Positions 35,094-43,457 are shown, counted from the stretch's first letter. The stretch is 64,000 bases of DNA from Christiangramia crocea (GCF_022410465.1 NZ_JAJSON010000016.1:270624-334623); one strand, 5' to 3'. Notes: generated from the letters alone by a model not told the origin. A program made the numbers and translations.

Positions 35094-36086
35094 GTGGCAA
35101 AAATTGGAAATATAGATGTAGGAGACTTCCCGTTGCTATTAGCACCGATGGAAGACGTGAGTGATCCACCATTTCGTGCATTGTGTAAAGAACAGGGTGC
35201 CGATGTGGTGTATACAGAGTTTATTTCTTCGGAAGGGCTTATTCGCGATGCGGCGAAAAGCACCATGAAACTCGATATATATGAAAAGGAGCGCCCGGTG
35301 GGTATCCAGATCTTTGGAGCTAACCTGGACTCGATGCTTCAGTCTGTCGAGATTGTTGAAAAGTCCGGCCCTGATATTATTGATATCAATTTTGGATGTC
35401 CTGTAAAGAAGGTGGTTTCAAAAGGAGCCGGAGCAGGTATTCTAAAAGATATAGACCTTATGGTTTCACTGACTGAAGCGATGGTAAAACATACCAAACT
35501 TCCCGTTACGGTCAAGACCCGTCTTGGTTGGGACAACGATTCGATCAAAATTGTTGAGGTTGCTGAAAGGCTTCAGGATGTAGGCTGCCAGGCGATCTCT
35601 ATCCACGGGCGTACCCGGGTCCAGATGTATAAGGGAGAGGCTAACTGGGCACCGATAGCTGAGGTGAAGAACAATCAGCGAATGCACATTCCTGTTTTTG
35701 GAAACGGAGATGTGGATTCTCCCGAAAGGGCCGTGGAGATGCGTGATAAGTATGGACTTGACGGAGCTATGATAGGCCGTGCCAGCATTGGATATCCATG
35801 GTTTTTCAGAGAAGTAAAGCATTATTTTGAAACCGGTGAACATCTGGCTCCTCCAACAATGAAAGAAAGATTAGATGCTGCCAGAAGACATCTTCAAATG
35901 GCAATCGACTGGAAAGGGGAAAAATTAGGGGTTTTTGAAACCAGGCGTCATTATACCAATTACTTTAAAGGTATCCCGCATTTCAAGGAGTACCGGATGA
36001 AAATGGTGACCAGCGATGATTCAAAAGATGTTTTTGAGGCTTTCGATGAGGTGGAAAGAGAATTTTCTGACTACGAATTTGTCTGA
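35094..36086 (+). CDS. dusB: tRNA-dihydrouridine synthase (DusB-like)
   Basis: An FMN enzyme that reduces uridines in tRNA D-loops. From GTG 35094 it has 330 residues starting MAKIGNIDVGDF; the longer TTG start at 35070 lies inside a promoter box and is disfavoured. Motifs are LLLAPMEDVSDPPFR (FMN phosphate region), FGCPVKKVVSKGAGAG with the catalytic Cys, KTRLGWDND, IHGRTRVQMYKGEANW and GNGDVDSPE. Its 3' end overlaps the convergent permease gene by 16 bp. The identification is firm; which Dus subclass is active on which position is inferred. Confidence 0.94.
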   Translation: MAKIGNIDVGDFPLLLAPMEDVSDPPFRALCKEQGADVVYTEFISSEGLIRDAAKSTMKLDIYEKERPVGIQIFGANLDSMLQSVEIVEKSGPDIIDINFGCPVKKVVSKGAGAGILKDIDLMVSLTEAMVKHTKLPVTVKTRLGWDNDSIKIVEVAERLQDVGCQAISIHGRTRVQMYKGEANWAPIAEVKNNQRMHIPVFGNGDVDSPERAVEMRDKYGLDGAMIGRASIGYPWFFREVKHYFETGEHLAPPTMKERLDAARRHLQMAIDWKGEKLGVFETRRHYTNYFKGIPHFKEYRMKMVTSDDSKDVFEAFDEVEREFSDYEFV

Positions 36087-37285
36087 TTAAGCGCCTTCTT
36101 ACTTCTTCCTGCCGCAATATAAGAGGCAATTAGCCCCAGGGTGAATATGGTTGCCAGAACGATCAGGATGTTCTGGACTTTCATTTGGACAGGGTAAGGC
36201 AGGTTAGGGGTGATCATCACCAGGTCAAAATTCATCTGGAGGAAGATCAGGATGATGGCAAAAATAAGACCTATAATTCCGCCAAGGCTGGTCATAAGCA
36301 TTCCCTGCATAAAAAAGATGTTTTTTATCTGGTTAGGGGTGGCTCCAAGGCTGTACAGTGTTTTTATATTCTCCCTTTTATCCAGGATCATTACAATAAT
36401 AGAACCAACAACGTTGAAAAGCGCGATGGTTAACACAAGGGTGAAAATTAGATAAACAAAGAGGTTTTCAGAATTCAACATTTTATTTAAGGCATCGTTG
36501 AGTTCTGCCCTGGTCTTGATAAGAGCATTTCCTTCAAAAACACCTGCTATCTTTTCAGATATTTCTTCTGTGGAGGCTTCCGGTGTCAGTTTGAATTCTA
36601 TTGCTGAAAATTCATTTTCTTCCATGCTCAAGAGATCCCTTGCAAGACTAATATTGCTGAAAACATATTTGTCATCCAGTTCCTCATTCACACTGTATAT
36701 CCCACTAACTATCACCTGGCGGGAGTTAAAAGCGTCATTGAGATTGGTCATGGTGATCTGCCCTTTTCCGGGTATGGGGACCATGATCTTCAGAAGGTTC
36801 TGATAATTGAAGGTTCCTACGTCCAGTAGCCTGGAAAGTCCGTTGCCTATGACCACCTGAGGTTCGCTTTTGGTAAGCCAGGTACCAAAAACTATGGAAC
36901 TGTCAATTTTATTGACCCTTCCGTAATTTTCATCAACCCCTTTGATATAGGCCGGATTTGTTTTTGATTTATAGCTAAGGATAACGCGTTCTTCGATGAC
37001 CTTGCTAAAGCGTTCAATCCCCTCTATTTCCTGGAGCTTTGTTATCTGTTCCTCTGAAATATTCAGGATCTTTCCCTGCTGCGGAAATACCTTTAGGTCC
37101 GGATCAAATTCATTTGAAAAGGAAAGACTGAAGTCGCGGAGTCCCGAGAAACCGCTTAGTACTATGAATAATGAGAAAGCCCCGGCAAAAACTCCAATCG
37201 CCGCGATAACCGTAATAATGTTTATCGCATTGCTTTTACTCTTGGTAAACAAATACCGTTTGGCGATATAGAGAGGGAACTTCAA
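36071..37285 (-). CDS. ABC transporter permease, LolC/FtsX type
   Basis: A 404-residue inner-membrane protein with an N-terminal helix (INIITVIAAIGVFAGAFSLFIVLSG), a periplasmic MacB-PCD-like domain (about residues 50-265) and three C-terminal helices. The latter contain the FtsX-family segment VGSIIVMILDKRENIKTLYSLGATPNQIK. This layout matches LolC/LolE lipoprotein-release permeases. No cognate ATPase gene is adjacent. It lies 1 bp after rbfA, so the two are probably co-transcribed. Confidence 0.88.
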   Translation of the reverse strand: MKFPLYIAKRYLFTKSKSNAINIITVIAAIGVFAGAFSLFIVLSGFSGLRDFSLSFSNEFDPDLKVFPQQGKILNISEEQITKLQEIEGIERFSKVIEERVILSYKSKTNPAYIKGVDENYGRVNKIDSSIVFGTWLTKSEPQVVIGNGLSRLLDVGTFNYQNLLKIMVPIPGKGQITMTNLNDAFNSRQVIVSGIYSVNEELDDKYVFSNISLARDLLSMEENEFSAIEFKLTPEASTEEISEKIAGVFEGNALIKTRAELNDALNKMLNSENLFVYLIFTLVLTIALFNVVGSIIVMILDKRENIKTLYSLGATPNQIKNIFFMQGMLMTSLGGIIGLIFAIILIFLQMNFDLVMITPNLPYPVQMKVQNILIVLATIFTLGLIASYIAAGRSKKALNQTNS

Positions 37286-37286
37286 A

Positions 37287-37682
37287 TTATGATTTTTTCC
37301 GCTTGTCTAAAAGATCTGGGTTGTTAATGGGATTTTCCTTCCCTTTAATGGATTTTTCAATGCCATCTATATATTCCAGAGAATCATCTATATAAAAGCT
37401 AAGATCAGGCATTTTTCGCAACTGATGTTTGGTGCGCTGTGCCACCTCATGTTTTATCTTAGATTTATTCTCGTTGATCTCCTTGATCACTTCTTCCCGA
37501 TGTTCAGAAGGGAAAATGCTTACATAAGCCTTTGCGATAGAAAGATCTGTAGTAACCCTAACTTTTGAAACAGAGATCAAGATTCCTGTCCTGCCGCTAT
37601 CTCTAAGTGAGCTTTGTAGAATGTCCGCCAGGTCCTTCTGCAATAATCCGCCTATCTTTTTTTGTCTGTTTGTTTCTTCCAT
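37287..37682 (-). CDS. rbfA: Ribosome-binding factor A
   Basis: A 131-residue KH-fold protein that assists late 16S rRNA processing and 30S maturation. It shows the family pattern RQKKIGGLLQKDLADILQ at the N-terminus, VSKVRVTTDLSIAKAYVSIFP, and the C-terminal HQLRKMPDLSFYIDDSLEYID. Start ATG 37682. It is followed at 1 bp by the LolC-type permease gene, a pairing common in Flavobacteria. Confidence 0.95.
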   Translation of the reverse strand: MEETNRQKKIGGLLQKDLADILQSSLRDSGRTGILISVSKVRVTTDLSIAKAYVSIFPSEHREEVIKEINENKSKIKHEVAQRTKHQLRKMPDLSFYIDDSLEYIDGIEKSIKGKENPINNPDLLDKRKKS

Positions 37683-37782
37683 GCTACAAAAGTAAAATTT
37701 TTAACTGTGATTCTTCGGCATATAAATGAATTTGAATCATATAACAATAATTATGGATATTTGTTTTCTTAAATTGAAGGAA

Positions 37783-38181
37783 ATGAAAAGGATTGAACAT
37801 ATAGGAATTGCGGTAAAAGACCTGGAAGCAGCCAATAAAACCTATAAGGCTGTTCTTGGTGCTGAACATTACAAGACCGAAACCGTGGAAAGTGAGGGAG
37901 TTGCTACCTCATTTTTTAAAGTAGGAGAAAGCAAGATAGAGTTACTGGCAGCTACAAGTCCTGAAAGTCCCGTTGCAAAATTCATAGAAAAACGCGGGGA
38001 AGGAATACATCATATGGCCTTCTATGTAGACGACATCCAGTCTGAAATTGAACGACTTAAGGGAGAAGGTTTCAGATTACTGAATGATCAGCCCAAAACA
38101 GGAGCCGATAATAAGATCGTGGCGTTTATGCATCCAAAGGATGCCAATGGAGTATTGGTGGAGCTCTGTCAGGAAAAATAG
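37783..38181 (+). CDS. mce: Methylmalonyl-CoA epimerase
   Basis: A 132-residue vicinal-oxygen-chelate enzyme interconverting (R)- and (S)-methylmalonyl-CoA. ATG 37783 (MKRIEHIGIAVKD) is chosen; an upstream start adds a 19-residue non-homologous tail. Metal ligands and family motifs are EHIGIAVKDLEAA, GEGIHHMAFYVDDI and GVLVELCQ, in which the histidines and last glutamate bind the metal. It is a propionate/methylmalonyl pathway enzyme; the mutase is not in this window. Confidence 0.92.
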   Translation: MKRIEHIGIAVKDLEAANKTYKAVLGAEHYKTETVESEGVATSFFKVGESKIELLAATSPESPVAKFIEKRGEGIHHMAFYVDDIQSEIERLKGEGFRLLNDQPKTGADNKIVAFMHPKDANGVLVELCQEK

Positions 38182-38192
38182 AAATATTTTGT

Positions 38193-38223
38193 TTGGTGTA
38201 TAAGCAGCAATTATCTAAATTTG
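38193..38223 (+). promoter_or_regulatory. Promoter of tRNA-Met: TTG, 20-bp spacer, TAAATTTG
   Basis: TTG at 38193 and TAAATTTG at 38216-38223 fit the Bacteroidota -33/-7 promoter. They lie 24 bp before the mature tRNA 5' end. Confidence 0.7.
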
Positions 38224-38247
38224 CGCTCGCGATACGAATAAGTATCA

Positions 38248-38321
38248 GGTCCCATAGCTCAGTTGGTTAGAGCACCTGACTCATAATCAGGTGGTCCCTG
38301 GTTCGAGCCCAGGTGGGACCA
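38248..38321 (+). tRNA. tRNA with CAT anticodon (elongator Met, or Ile2)
   Basis: A 74-base cloverleaf: acceptor GGTCCCA/TGGGACC, D-arm GCTC...GAGC, anticodon stem CCTGA/TCAGG with loop CTCATAA, and T-arm CCTGG-TTCGAGC-CCAGG. CCA is not encoded. The stem lacks the three G-C pairs of initiator tRNA. A lysidine-modified tRNA-Ile2 reads the same anticodon, so the amino acid is not fully settled. Confidence 0.93.
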
Positions 38322-38333
38322 CAAGGAATAATA

Positions 38334-38362
38334 AAGCCCTGCAGAGATGTGGGGCTTTTTTT
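38334..38362 (+). terminator. Terminator after the tRNA
   Basis: AAGCCC ... GGGGCTTTTTTTA stem-loop with a T run, 12 bp after the tRNA. Confidence 0.75.
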
Positions 38363-38597
38363 ATATCCCTGTGAACACAATATAGAGAATTGCCATCAGG
38401 GAATATTTTCAATTTTAAATTATTGCATACTGTTGATTTTCAAAAACATATACGAGGATTTATAAACCAGGTTATTATTCATCTTTTTCCTAATTTGTAA
38501 GAAAAGACTTTAATAAGGTATAAAAATTAAACAGTTGTTAATTAAGTGTCCTCTGAAGAGATTATTTACAATATTGTTAAAAATTAATCCTTATTTG
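38363..38597. other. Gene-free AT-rich spacer
   Basis: About 235 bp between the tRNA terminator and the next promoter. No reading frame or structured element was recognised. Confidence 0.5.
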
Positions 38598-38628
38598 TTG
38601 AAAGCGAACTACTTATTGTATAAATTTG
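38598..38628 (+). promoter_or_regulatory. Promoter of the small exported protein: TTG, 20-bp spacer, TAAATTTG
   Basis: TTG at 38598-38600 and TAAATTTG at 38621-38628 match the Bacteroidota promoter with ideal spacing. Transcription from here gives a leader of roughly 250 bases before the ATG at 38883. Confidence 0.6.
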
Positions 38629-38882
38629 AAACATAGTAAAAGATCTGATTTTAAGTGGTATAAGTGAGTTTTATAGTGTTAAAGGACTTTAGTTCCTGAG
38701 TACCTGAAAAACTTTGAAACTAAAATTAATGTAGATACTTTTGAAAGTTTAAGTTTGCAGGTGAGACCTTTATAAGGTATATAGATGATCGTAATAACGG
38801 AAAATTCTTACCTTCGTAAGCAGATATCCGAAAAATAATCTATATTTAAAGGCTTTTGCCGGAAATATTAACCGTACATCAA
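38629..38882 (+). promoter_or_regulatory. Long 5' leader with small hairpins
   Basis: Predicted untranslated region holding AGGAC-TTTA-GTTCCT (38683-38697), ACCTT-TAT-AAGGT (38766-38778) and CTTAC-CTTC-GTAAG (38807-38820). No known riboswitch was recognised. It may be a structured leader or a small RNA. Confidence 0.4.
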
Positions 38883-39155
38883 ATGGGGCAGATGAGATGC
38901 ATATTCCTGGTTTTTCTACTTACCATTGGTATTTCCATGTCTTCTTATGCCCAGAAAGAACCGCCGCCCCCGCAGGACAAAAGGCATATTGGAGGGCCTC
39001 CCTGTGATCCTGGGGATCAGAGCGGAAATGATAACCGCCCTGGAGTTCCACCTCCAGTTGGTTTGTGCCTCCCTATAGACGATTATGTGTATCTATTGAT
39101 GGCTGTAGGCGTTATGTATGGGTGCTATAAGCTTAGGGATTTTGAACTGAGTTAG
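38883..39155 (+). CDS. Small exported protein with C-terminal sorting-like signal
   Basis: 90 residues from ATG 38883 (87 from ATG 38892). A signal peptide (CIFLVFLLTIGISMSSYAQ) is followed by a proline-, glycine- and aspartate-rich mature part (QKEPPPPQDK, GGPPCDPGD). The C-terminal block consists of PIDDYV, a hydrophobic helix LLMAVGVMYG and the basic KLR. That tripartite end, with Pro-Ile-Asp before the helix, resembles the PID-CTERM sorting signals described in Flavobacteria and thought to be exosortase targets. It lies downstream of a long leader. Function unknown. The TTG start at 38856 is rejected because it precedes the signal peptide without need. Confidence 0.65.
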   Translation: MGQMRCIFLVFLLTIGISMSSYAQKEPPPPQDKRHIGGPPCDPGDQSGNDNRPGVPPPVGLCLPIDDYVYLLMAVGVMYGCYKLRDFELS

Positions 39156-39739
39156 GATAACTCAGTTATTCTCTTTACATATTTTCCAATTACATCGAAT
39201 TCCAGGTTTACCATATCCCTCGTTTCCAGATCATGGAATGTGGTATGTTTATAAGTATATGGGATAATAGCTACACTGAATTTATTCTTTTGGGAATTCA
39301 CGACAGTCAGGCTCACACCGTTTACCGTAATTGAGCCCTTTTCAATCGTCATATTCCCAATTTCCGGATCGTAGTCAAAGGTGAATTCCCAGCTACCGTC
39401 TGCTTCCTTTATGGCGATACAGGTTGCGGTCTGGTCTACATGTCCCTGTACAATATGGCCATCCAGGCGATCACCTAGTTTCATGCCCCTTTCCAGGTTT
39501 ATAAGATCCCCGGGTTTAAGTTTTCCTAAATTTGTTTTTTCTAAAGTTTCTTTAACAGCAGTAACCCTATATTCTTCATCATTCAAAGAAACAACCGTCA
39601 TACACACCCCATTATGAGAAATACTCTGATCAATTTTCAGTTCGGGTGTCATCTTTGCTTTCACGATAATATTCAGGTTACTTCCTGACTTTTCGAGCTT
39701 GATAACTTTTCCTATTTCTTCAACTATTCCTGTGAACAT
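39152..39739 (-). CDS. ribE: Riboflavin synthase, alpha subunit
   Basis: 195 residues that dismutate two 6,7-dimethyl-8-ribityllumazine molecules to riboflavin. It has two tandem lumazine-binding barrels. The first opens with the signature MFTGIVEEIGKV and includes NGVCMTVV; the second (about residues 95-190) has DGHIVQGHVDQTA and NGVSLTVV. Length and start match the family. No FMN riboswitch is visible upstream. Its 3' end overlaps the convergent small exported gene by 4 bp. The gene is divergent from pdxA. Confidence 0.96.
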   Translation of the reverse strand: MFTGIVEEIGKVIKLEKSGSNLNIIVKAKMTPELKIDQSISHNGVCMTVVSLNDEEYRVTAVKETLEKTNLGKLKPGDLINLERGMKLGDRLDGHIVQGHVDQTATCIAIKEADGSWEFTFDYDPEIGNMTIEKGSITVNGVSLTVVNSQKNKFSVAIIPYTYKHTTFHDLETRDMVNLEFDVIGKYVKRITELS

Positions 39740-39766
39740 TGTTTTCTATAATAATGGTTACATTTG
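39739..39766 (+). promoter_or_regulatory. Promoter of pdxA: TTG, 17-bp spacer, TACATTTG
   Basis: TTG at 39739-39741 and TACATTTG at 39759-39766 match the -33/-7 consensus, 34 bp before the pdxA ATG. Confidence 0.7.
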
Positions 39767-39800
39767 TGGGTAAAATTAAAACATTATATCGGGAAACTTT

Positions 39801-40847
39801 ATGAAACATGCCGAAATGATCAAGTTGGGGATTAGCATCGGGGATCTTAATGGGATTGGTAGCGAGATAGTGCTTAAGACCTTTGACGATACCAGAATGC
39901 TGGATTTTTGCACCCCGATAATCTTTGCCTCTTCAAAGATCATCAACTTTTTAAAAAAACATTATAAACTATCCCTTCATTTTCAGGGAATAGATCATCC
40001 TTCAAAAGCTATAGACGGAAAGATAAACGTGATGAATGTATGGAAGGAGAATGTGAAGATCAACTTTGGAGAAGAAGATACTACTGTGGGAGAATATGCT
40101 TTCAAATCACTTGAAGCCGCTACCGATGCACTAAAGAAGGATGAAATTGATGTCCTGGTAACAGCGCCTATCAATAAGCATACTATCCAGTCTGAGAAAT
40201 TCAATTTCCCCGGACATACCGATTATCTTGCGCAGCAGCTGGAAGGTGAAAGCCTTATGTTCATGATCACCGATAATCTGAAAATAGGTTTACTAACAGA
40301 TCATGTGGCTCTGAAGGATATAGCTTCTGTGATCACTCCGGAGCTTATCGAAAAGAAGATCAATATCATTCAGCAGACTTTAAAGCAGGATTTCAGGGTA
40401 GAATTACCGAAAATTGCCGTTCTCGGGATTAATCCTCACAGTGGTGACCATGGTGTGATTGGGAAGGAAGATGAAGAAATTTTGAAACCAACTATACAGA
40501 AAATCAGGGATAGAGGAGACCTGGTTTTTGGGCCTTATTCTGCCGACAGTTTCTTTGGTTCAAAAAATTATAAGAATTTTGATGCAGTTGTAGCTTCCTA
40601 TCATGATCAGGGACTCATTCCGTTCAAGACACTTTCTTTTGGCCGGGGTGTAAATTTCACGGCCGGTTTGAGCAAGGTGCGTACATCACCCGATCATGGA
40701 ACCGCCTTTGAAATTGCTGGAAAGAATGAAGCCAATATTAACTCTTTTAAAGAAGCGGTTTTTAAGGCTATCGAGATCTATAAAGCCAGGGAAGAATACA
40801 AGCTTTTGACGGAAAATCCGTTAAAGAAACAAGGCAGGAAGATATAA
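39801..40847 (+). CDS. pdxA: 4-hydroxythreonine-4-phosphate dehydrogenase
   Basis: A cytosolic NAD-dependent dehydrogenase of pyridoxal-5'-phosphate synthesis (DXP-dependent route). The 348 residues carry GISIGDLNGIGSEI at the N-terminus, APINKHTI, FPGHTDYLAQ with metal-ligand His, LGINPHSGDHG, SYHDQGLIPFKTLSFGRGVN and TSPDHGTAFEIAG, all standard PdxA motifs. Start ATG 39801 follows a good promoter. Downstream is the DUF177-rpmF unit with its own promoter. Confidence 0.96.
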   Translation: MKHAEMIKLGISIGDLNGIGSEIVLKTFDDTRMLDFCTPIIFASSKIINFLKKHYKLSLHFQGIDHPSKAIDGKINVMNVWKENVKINFGEEDTTVGEYAFKSLEAATDALKKDEIDVLVTAPINKHTIQSEKFNFPGHTDYLAQQLEGESLMFMITDNLKIGLLTDHVALKDIASVITPELIEKKINIIQQTLKQDFRVELPKIAVLGINPHSGDHGVIGKEDEEILKPTIQKIRDRGDLVFGPYSADSFFGSKNYKNFDAVVASYHDQGLIPFKTLSFGRGVNFTAGLSKVRTSPDHGTAFEIAGKNEANINSFKEAVFKAIEIYKAREEYKLLTENPLKKQGRKI

Positions 40848-40890
40848 ACAAAAATTTGTTTATAAAAAGGCCATAATTGATTAATTTTTA

Positions 40891-40898
40891 TATCTTTG
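40891..40898 (+). promoter_or_regulatory. -7 promoter box of the DUF177-rpmF unit
   Basis: TATCTTTG fits TAnnTTTG, 45 bp before the DUF177 ATG. The leader downstream contains GAGGAGAG immediately before the start, an unusually good ribosome-binding sequence for this genome. Confidence 0.6.
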
Positions 40899-40942
40899 CA
40901 CCCGCCTTTACGGAAACGTTGGGCACTCAAAACTGAGGAGAG

Positions 40943-41476
40943 ATGAGGAATTTAGAAGAGTTTACAATTCCTTTTAAGGGATTAAAGCTTGGGAAACACC
41001 AGTTTGAGTATGAGTTAGATAACAGGTTCTTTAAACATTTTGAGTACGACGAATTCAATAGTGCCGATGTAAAGATCGATCTGTTGTTCGAGAAGAAATC
41101 CACTATGATGGAACTGACTTTCGAGGCAACCGGAACAGTGAATGTAAACTGCGATCTTACAAACGAACCATACGATCAGCCAATTAACGGAAAGTTGTTT
41201 TTGGTGATCAAGTTTGGTGATGAGTTCAATAATGATGATGAGGATTTACTTATTCTGCCGCATGGTGAATTTGAAGTGAATGTTCAGCAGTATATTTATG
41301 AACTTGTTGTTCTTTCAGTTCCACAGAAGAAAATTCATCCGGGAGTGGAAGACGGAACTTTGAAATCTGAAGTGCTCGATAAGCTGGAAGAGCTTAGTTT
41401 GAAAAATCAGAAAAAGAAAAATGAGGACGATACAGATCCTCGCTGGGACAAATTAAAAAATTTACTAAACGAATAA
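40943..41476 (+). CDS. DUF177 (YceD-like) protein
   Basis: A 177-residue acidic cytosolic protein of the DUF177/YceD family, which is linked to 23S rRNA/ribosome biogenesis and nearly always precedes rpmF. Visible features are FTIPFKGLKLGKHQFEYEL at the N-terminus, the conserved NVNCDLTNEPYDQPI strand, VNVQQYIYELVVLSVP, and a charged C-terminus ending DPRWDKLKNLL, typical of the family. It lies 13 bp before rpmF in one transcription unit. Confidence 0.9.
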   Translation: MRNLEEFTIPFKGLKLGKHQFEYELDNRFFKHFEYDEFNSADVKIDLLFEKKSTMMELTFEATGTVNVNCDLTNEPYDQPINGKLFLVIKFGDEFNNDDEDLLILPHGEFEVNVQQYIYELVVLSVPQKKIHPGVEDGTLKSEVLDKLEELSLKNQKKKNEDDTDPRWDKLKNLLNE

Positions 41477-41489
41477 TTAACAGGAAGCC

Positions 41490-41687
41490 ATGGCACATCC
41501 AAAGAGAAAAATCTCTAAAACCAGAAGAGATAAAAGAAGAACACATTATAAAGCTTCAGCTCCAAAAGTGGCTGTAGATTCTGTAACAGGTGAAGCACAC
41601 CTATACCACAGAGCTCACTGGCATGAAGGTAAACTTTATTACCGTGGCCAGGTATTAATTGATAATACCGAAGAGATAGAGGCTTAA
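41490..41687 (+). CDS. rpmF: 50S ribosomal protein L32
   Basis: 65 residues. The basic N-terminal [21 protein letters not shown] is diagnostic of L32, followed by the Bacteroidota-style [12 protein letters not shown] tail. There are no cysteines, so it is the zinc-free form. Co-transcribed with DUF177; a terminator hairpin follows. Confidence 0.97.
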   Translation: MAHPKRKISKTRRDKRRTHYKASAPKVAVDSVTGEAHLYHRAHWHEGKLYYRGQVLIDNTEEIEA

Positions 41688-41718
41688 TTTAGGAAAGGAG
41701 CTTCATAAAAAATTAAAG

Positions 41719-41745
41719 AACTCTCACATAGTGGGAGTTTTTTGT
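41719..41745 (+). terminator. Terminator after rpmF
   Basis: AACTCTCAC-ATA-GTGGGAGTT followed by TTTTTGTTTTT. It separates rpmF from fabH. Confidence 0.85.
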
Positions 41746-41814
41746 TTTTAGTTGAATAAGTCCTAAAAAGACCTTAATTTGCACGCCGGTTAGAATTAAT
41801 TTTAGTAATTTTCT

Positions 41815-41871
41815 ATGAATGTTCTGATCGATTTTGGACCGGTGAGAGGTGAATTAAATCCAAATTTATGA
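41815..41871 (+). CDS. Possible 18-codon leader peptide overlapping the fabH start
   Basis: ATG at 41815 opens a frame of 18 codons (MNVLIDFGPVRGELNPNL) whose TGA stop overlaps the fabH ATG as ATGA. Such an arrangement could couple translation. There is no strong ribosome-binding site and no homology, so it may be chance. Confidence 0.3.
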   Translation: MNVLIDFGPVRGELNPNL

Positions 41872-42866
41872 GTAAAATCACAGCAGCAATTACAGCTGTA
41901 GGGGCTTATGTGCCTGAAGATATTTTAACCAACGAAATGTTGGAAGAAATGGTGGAGACAACGGATGAATGGATTACTTCCAGAACAGGAATTAAAGAGA
42001 GACGAATTCTAAAAGACCCAACCAAAGGAACCTCCTACCTAGCAATCCGGGCAGCAGAGGAAATCCTTAGAAAAACCGGCCTGGATCCCAAGGAAATAGA
42101 CTTGATAATAATGGCAACTGCCACACCCGATATGCCTGTAGCGTCTACTGGTGTTTATGTGGCCACCGAGATTGGAGCAACAAATGCATTTTCCTATGAT
42201 CTGCAGGCGGCATGCTCCAGTTTTTTATATGGTATGTCCACTGCCGCAGCTTACATAGAATCGGGAAGATATAAAAAGGTCATGGTTATAGGTGCCGATA
42301 AGATGTCTTCTATTATAGATTATTCAGATCGTACTACCTGTATCATTTTTGGCGATGGAGCCGGGGCAGTTCTTATGGAACCTAATACCGAAGGTCTGGG
42401 TCTTCAGGATGAGATATTGAGAAGCGATGCGGTTGGCAGGGCGTCTCTAAATATTGAAGCCGGAGGATCCCTTACACCTCCAACCGAAGAGACTGTGGCT
42501 AAAAAACTCCATTTTGTAAGACAGGATGGAAAAACAGTCTTTAAATTTGCCGTTTCAAATATGGCTGGCGTTAGCGAACAGATCATGAAGCGCAACAATC
42601 TTACCAATGAAGATGTGGACTGGCTGGTAGCTCACCAGGCGAATAAGCGCATTATTGATGCTACGGCAAACAGGATGAATCTTAACGATGAAAGCAAAGT
42701 TCTTATGAACATCCAGAGATATGGTAATACTACTTCAGCCACCTTACCATTATTGTTAAGCGATTACGAGAAAAATTTTAAAAAAGGAGATAACTTAATA
42801 TTTGCCTCTTTTGGAGGTGGCTTCACTTGGGGAGCTGCTTATCTTAAATGGGCTTATAACTCATAA
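41868..42866 (+). CDS. fabH: Beta-ketoacyl-ACP synthase III
   Basis: Condenses an acyl-CoA primer with malonyl-ACP to start fatty acid synthesis. The 332 residues carry the catalytic triad Cys (LQAACSSFLYGM), His (LVAHQANKRIID) and Asn (RYGNTTSATLPLLL), with the N-terminal TDEWITSRTGIKERR and the C-terminal ASFGGGFTWGAAYLKW. In many bacteria plsX lies between rpmF and fabH; here it does not. accB and accC follow at 18 bp and about 63 bp, so chain initiation and malonyl-CoA supply are grouped. Confidence 0.97.
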   Translation: MSKITAAITAVGAYVPEDILTNEMLEEMVETTDEWITSRTGIKERRILKDPTKGTSYLAIRAAEEILRKTGLDPKEIDLIIMATATPDMPVASTGVYVATEIGATNAFSYDLQAACSSFLYGMSTAAAYIESGRYKKVMVIGADKMSSIIDYSDRTTCIIFGDGAGAVLMEPNTEGLGLQDEILRSDAVGRASLNIEAGGSLTPPTEETVAKKLHFVRQDGKTVFKFAVSNMAGVSEQIMKRNNLTNEDVDWLVAHQANKRIIDATANRMNLNDESKVLMNIQRYGNTTSATLPLLLSDYEKNFKKGDNLIFASFGGGFTWGAAYLKWAYNS

Positions 42867-42884
42867 AAAACCAACACTAATATT

Positions 42885-43394
42885 ATGGATTTAAAGGAAA
42901 TTCAGAATCTGATAAAATTTGTAGCCAAGTCTGGAGCCAGTGAGGTAAAACTGGAAACAGGCGACGTGAAAATCACAATTAGAACAGGTTCAGACGAAAA
43001 AGAAACTACCATAGTACAACAGGTTCCTGTAGGCCAGCAAATGCCACAGCAACAGATGCCTGCTCAACCGCAGCAACAGGCTCCGGATCCACAGCCACAG
43101 CAAAATGAAAGCGCTCCAAAACAGAGTAAGGACACTTCTTCAGATGACTCAAAATATATCACTGTAAAATCTCCGATCATTGGAACTTTTTACAGAAAGC
43201 CTTCTCCCGATAAACCTGCATTTGTTGAGACAGGAGACACAGTTAAGGAGGGAGATGTACTTTGTGTTATTGAGGCCATGAAGCTCTTCAATGAGATTGA
43301 AAGTGAAGTTTCCGGAAAGATCGTGAAAGTACTGGTAGAAGATTCTTCTCCTGTAGAATTCGATCAGCCTTTATTTTTAGTTGATCCATCATAA
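42885..43394 (+). CDS. accB: Biotin carboxyl carrier protein of acetyl-CoA carboxylase
   Basis: 169 residues. The N-terminal helical segment is followed by a Gln/Pro-rich linker (about residues 45-80) and a C-terminal biotinyl domain with the biotinylation motif [11 protein letters not shown] (Lys in EAMK). The domain order and length match AccB. It lies between fabH and accC and is transcribed with them. Confidence 0.96.
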   Translation: MDLKEIQNLIKFVAKSGASEVKLETGDVKITIRTGSDEKETTIVQQVPVGQQMPQQQMPAQPQQQAPDPQPQQNESAPKQSKDTSSDDSKYITVKSPIIGTFYRKPSPDKPAFVETGDTVKEGDVLCVIEAMKLFNEIESEVSGKIVKVLVEDSSPVEFDQPLFLVDPS

Positions 43395-43457
43395 TTAACT
43401 GCCCGTTTAAACCACTGAAAGCCCTTTTTGGGCTTCAGAACTTTAAAAACACTAGGT

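Noticed and set aside
38248..38321. Initiator tRNA-fMet
   Set aside because: The anticodon stem is CCTGA/TCAGG, not the three consecutive G-C pairs of initiator tRNA.
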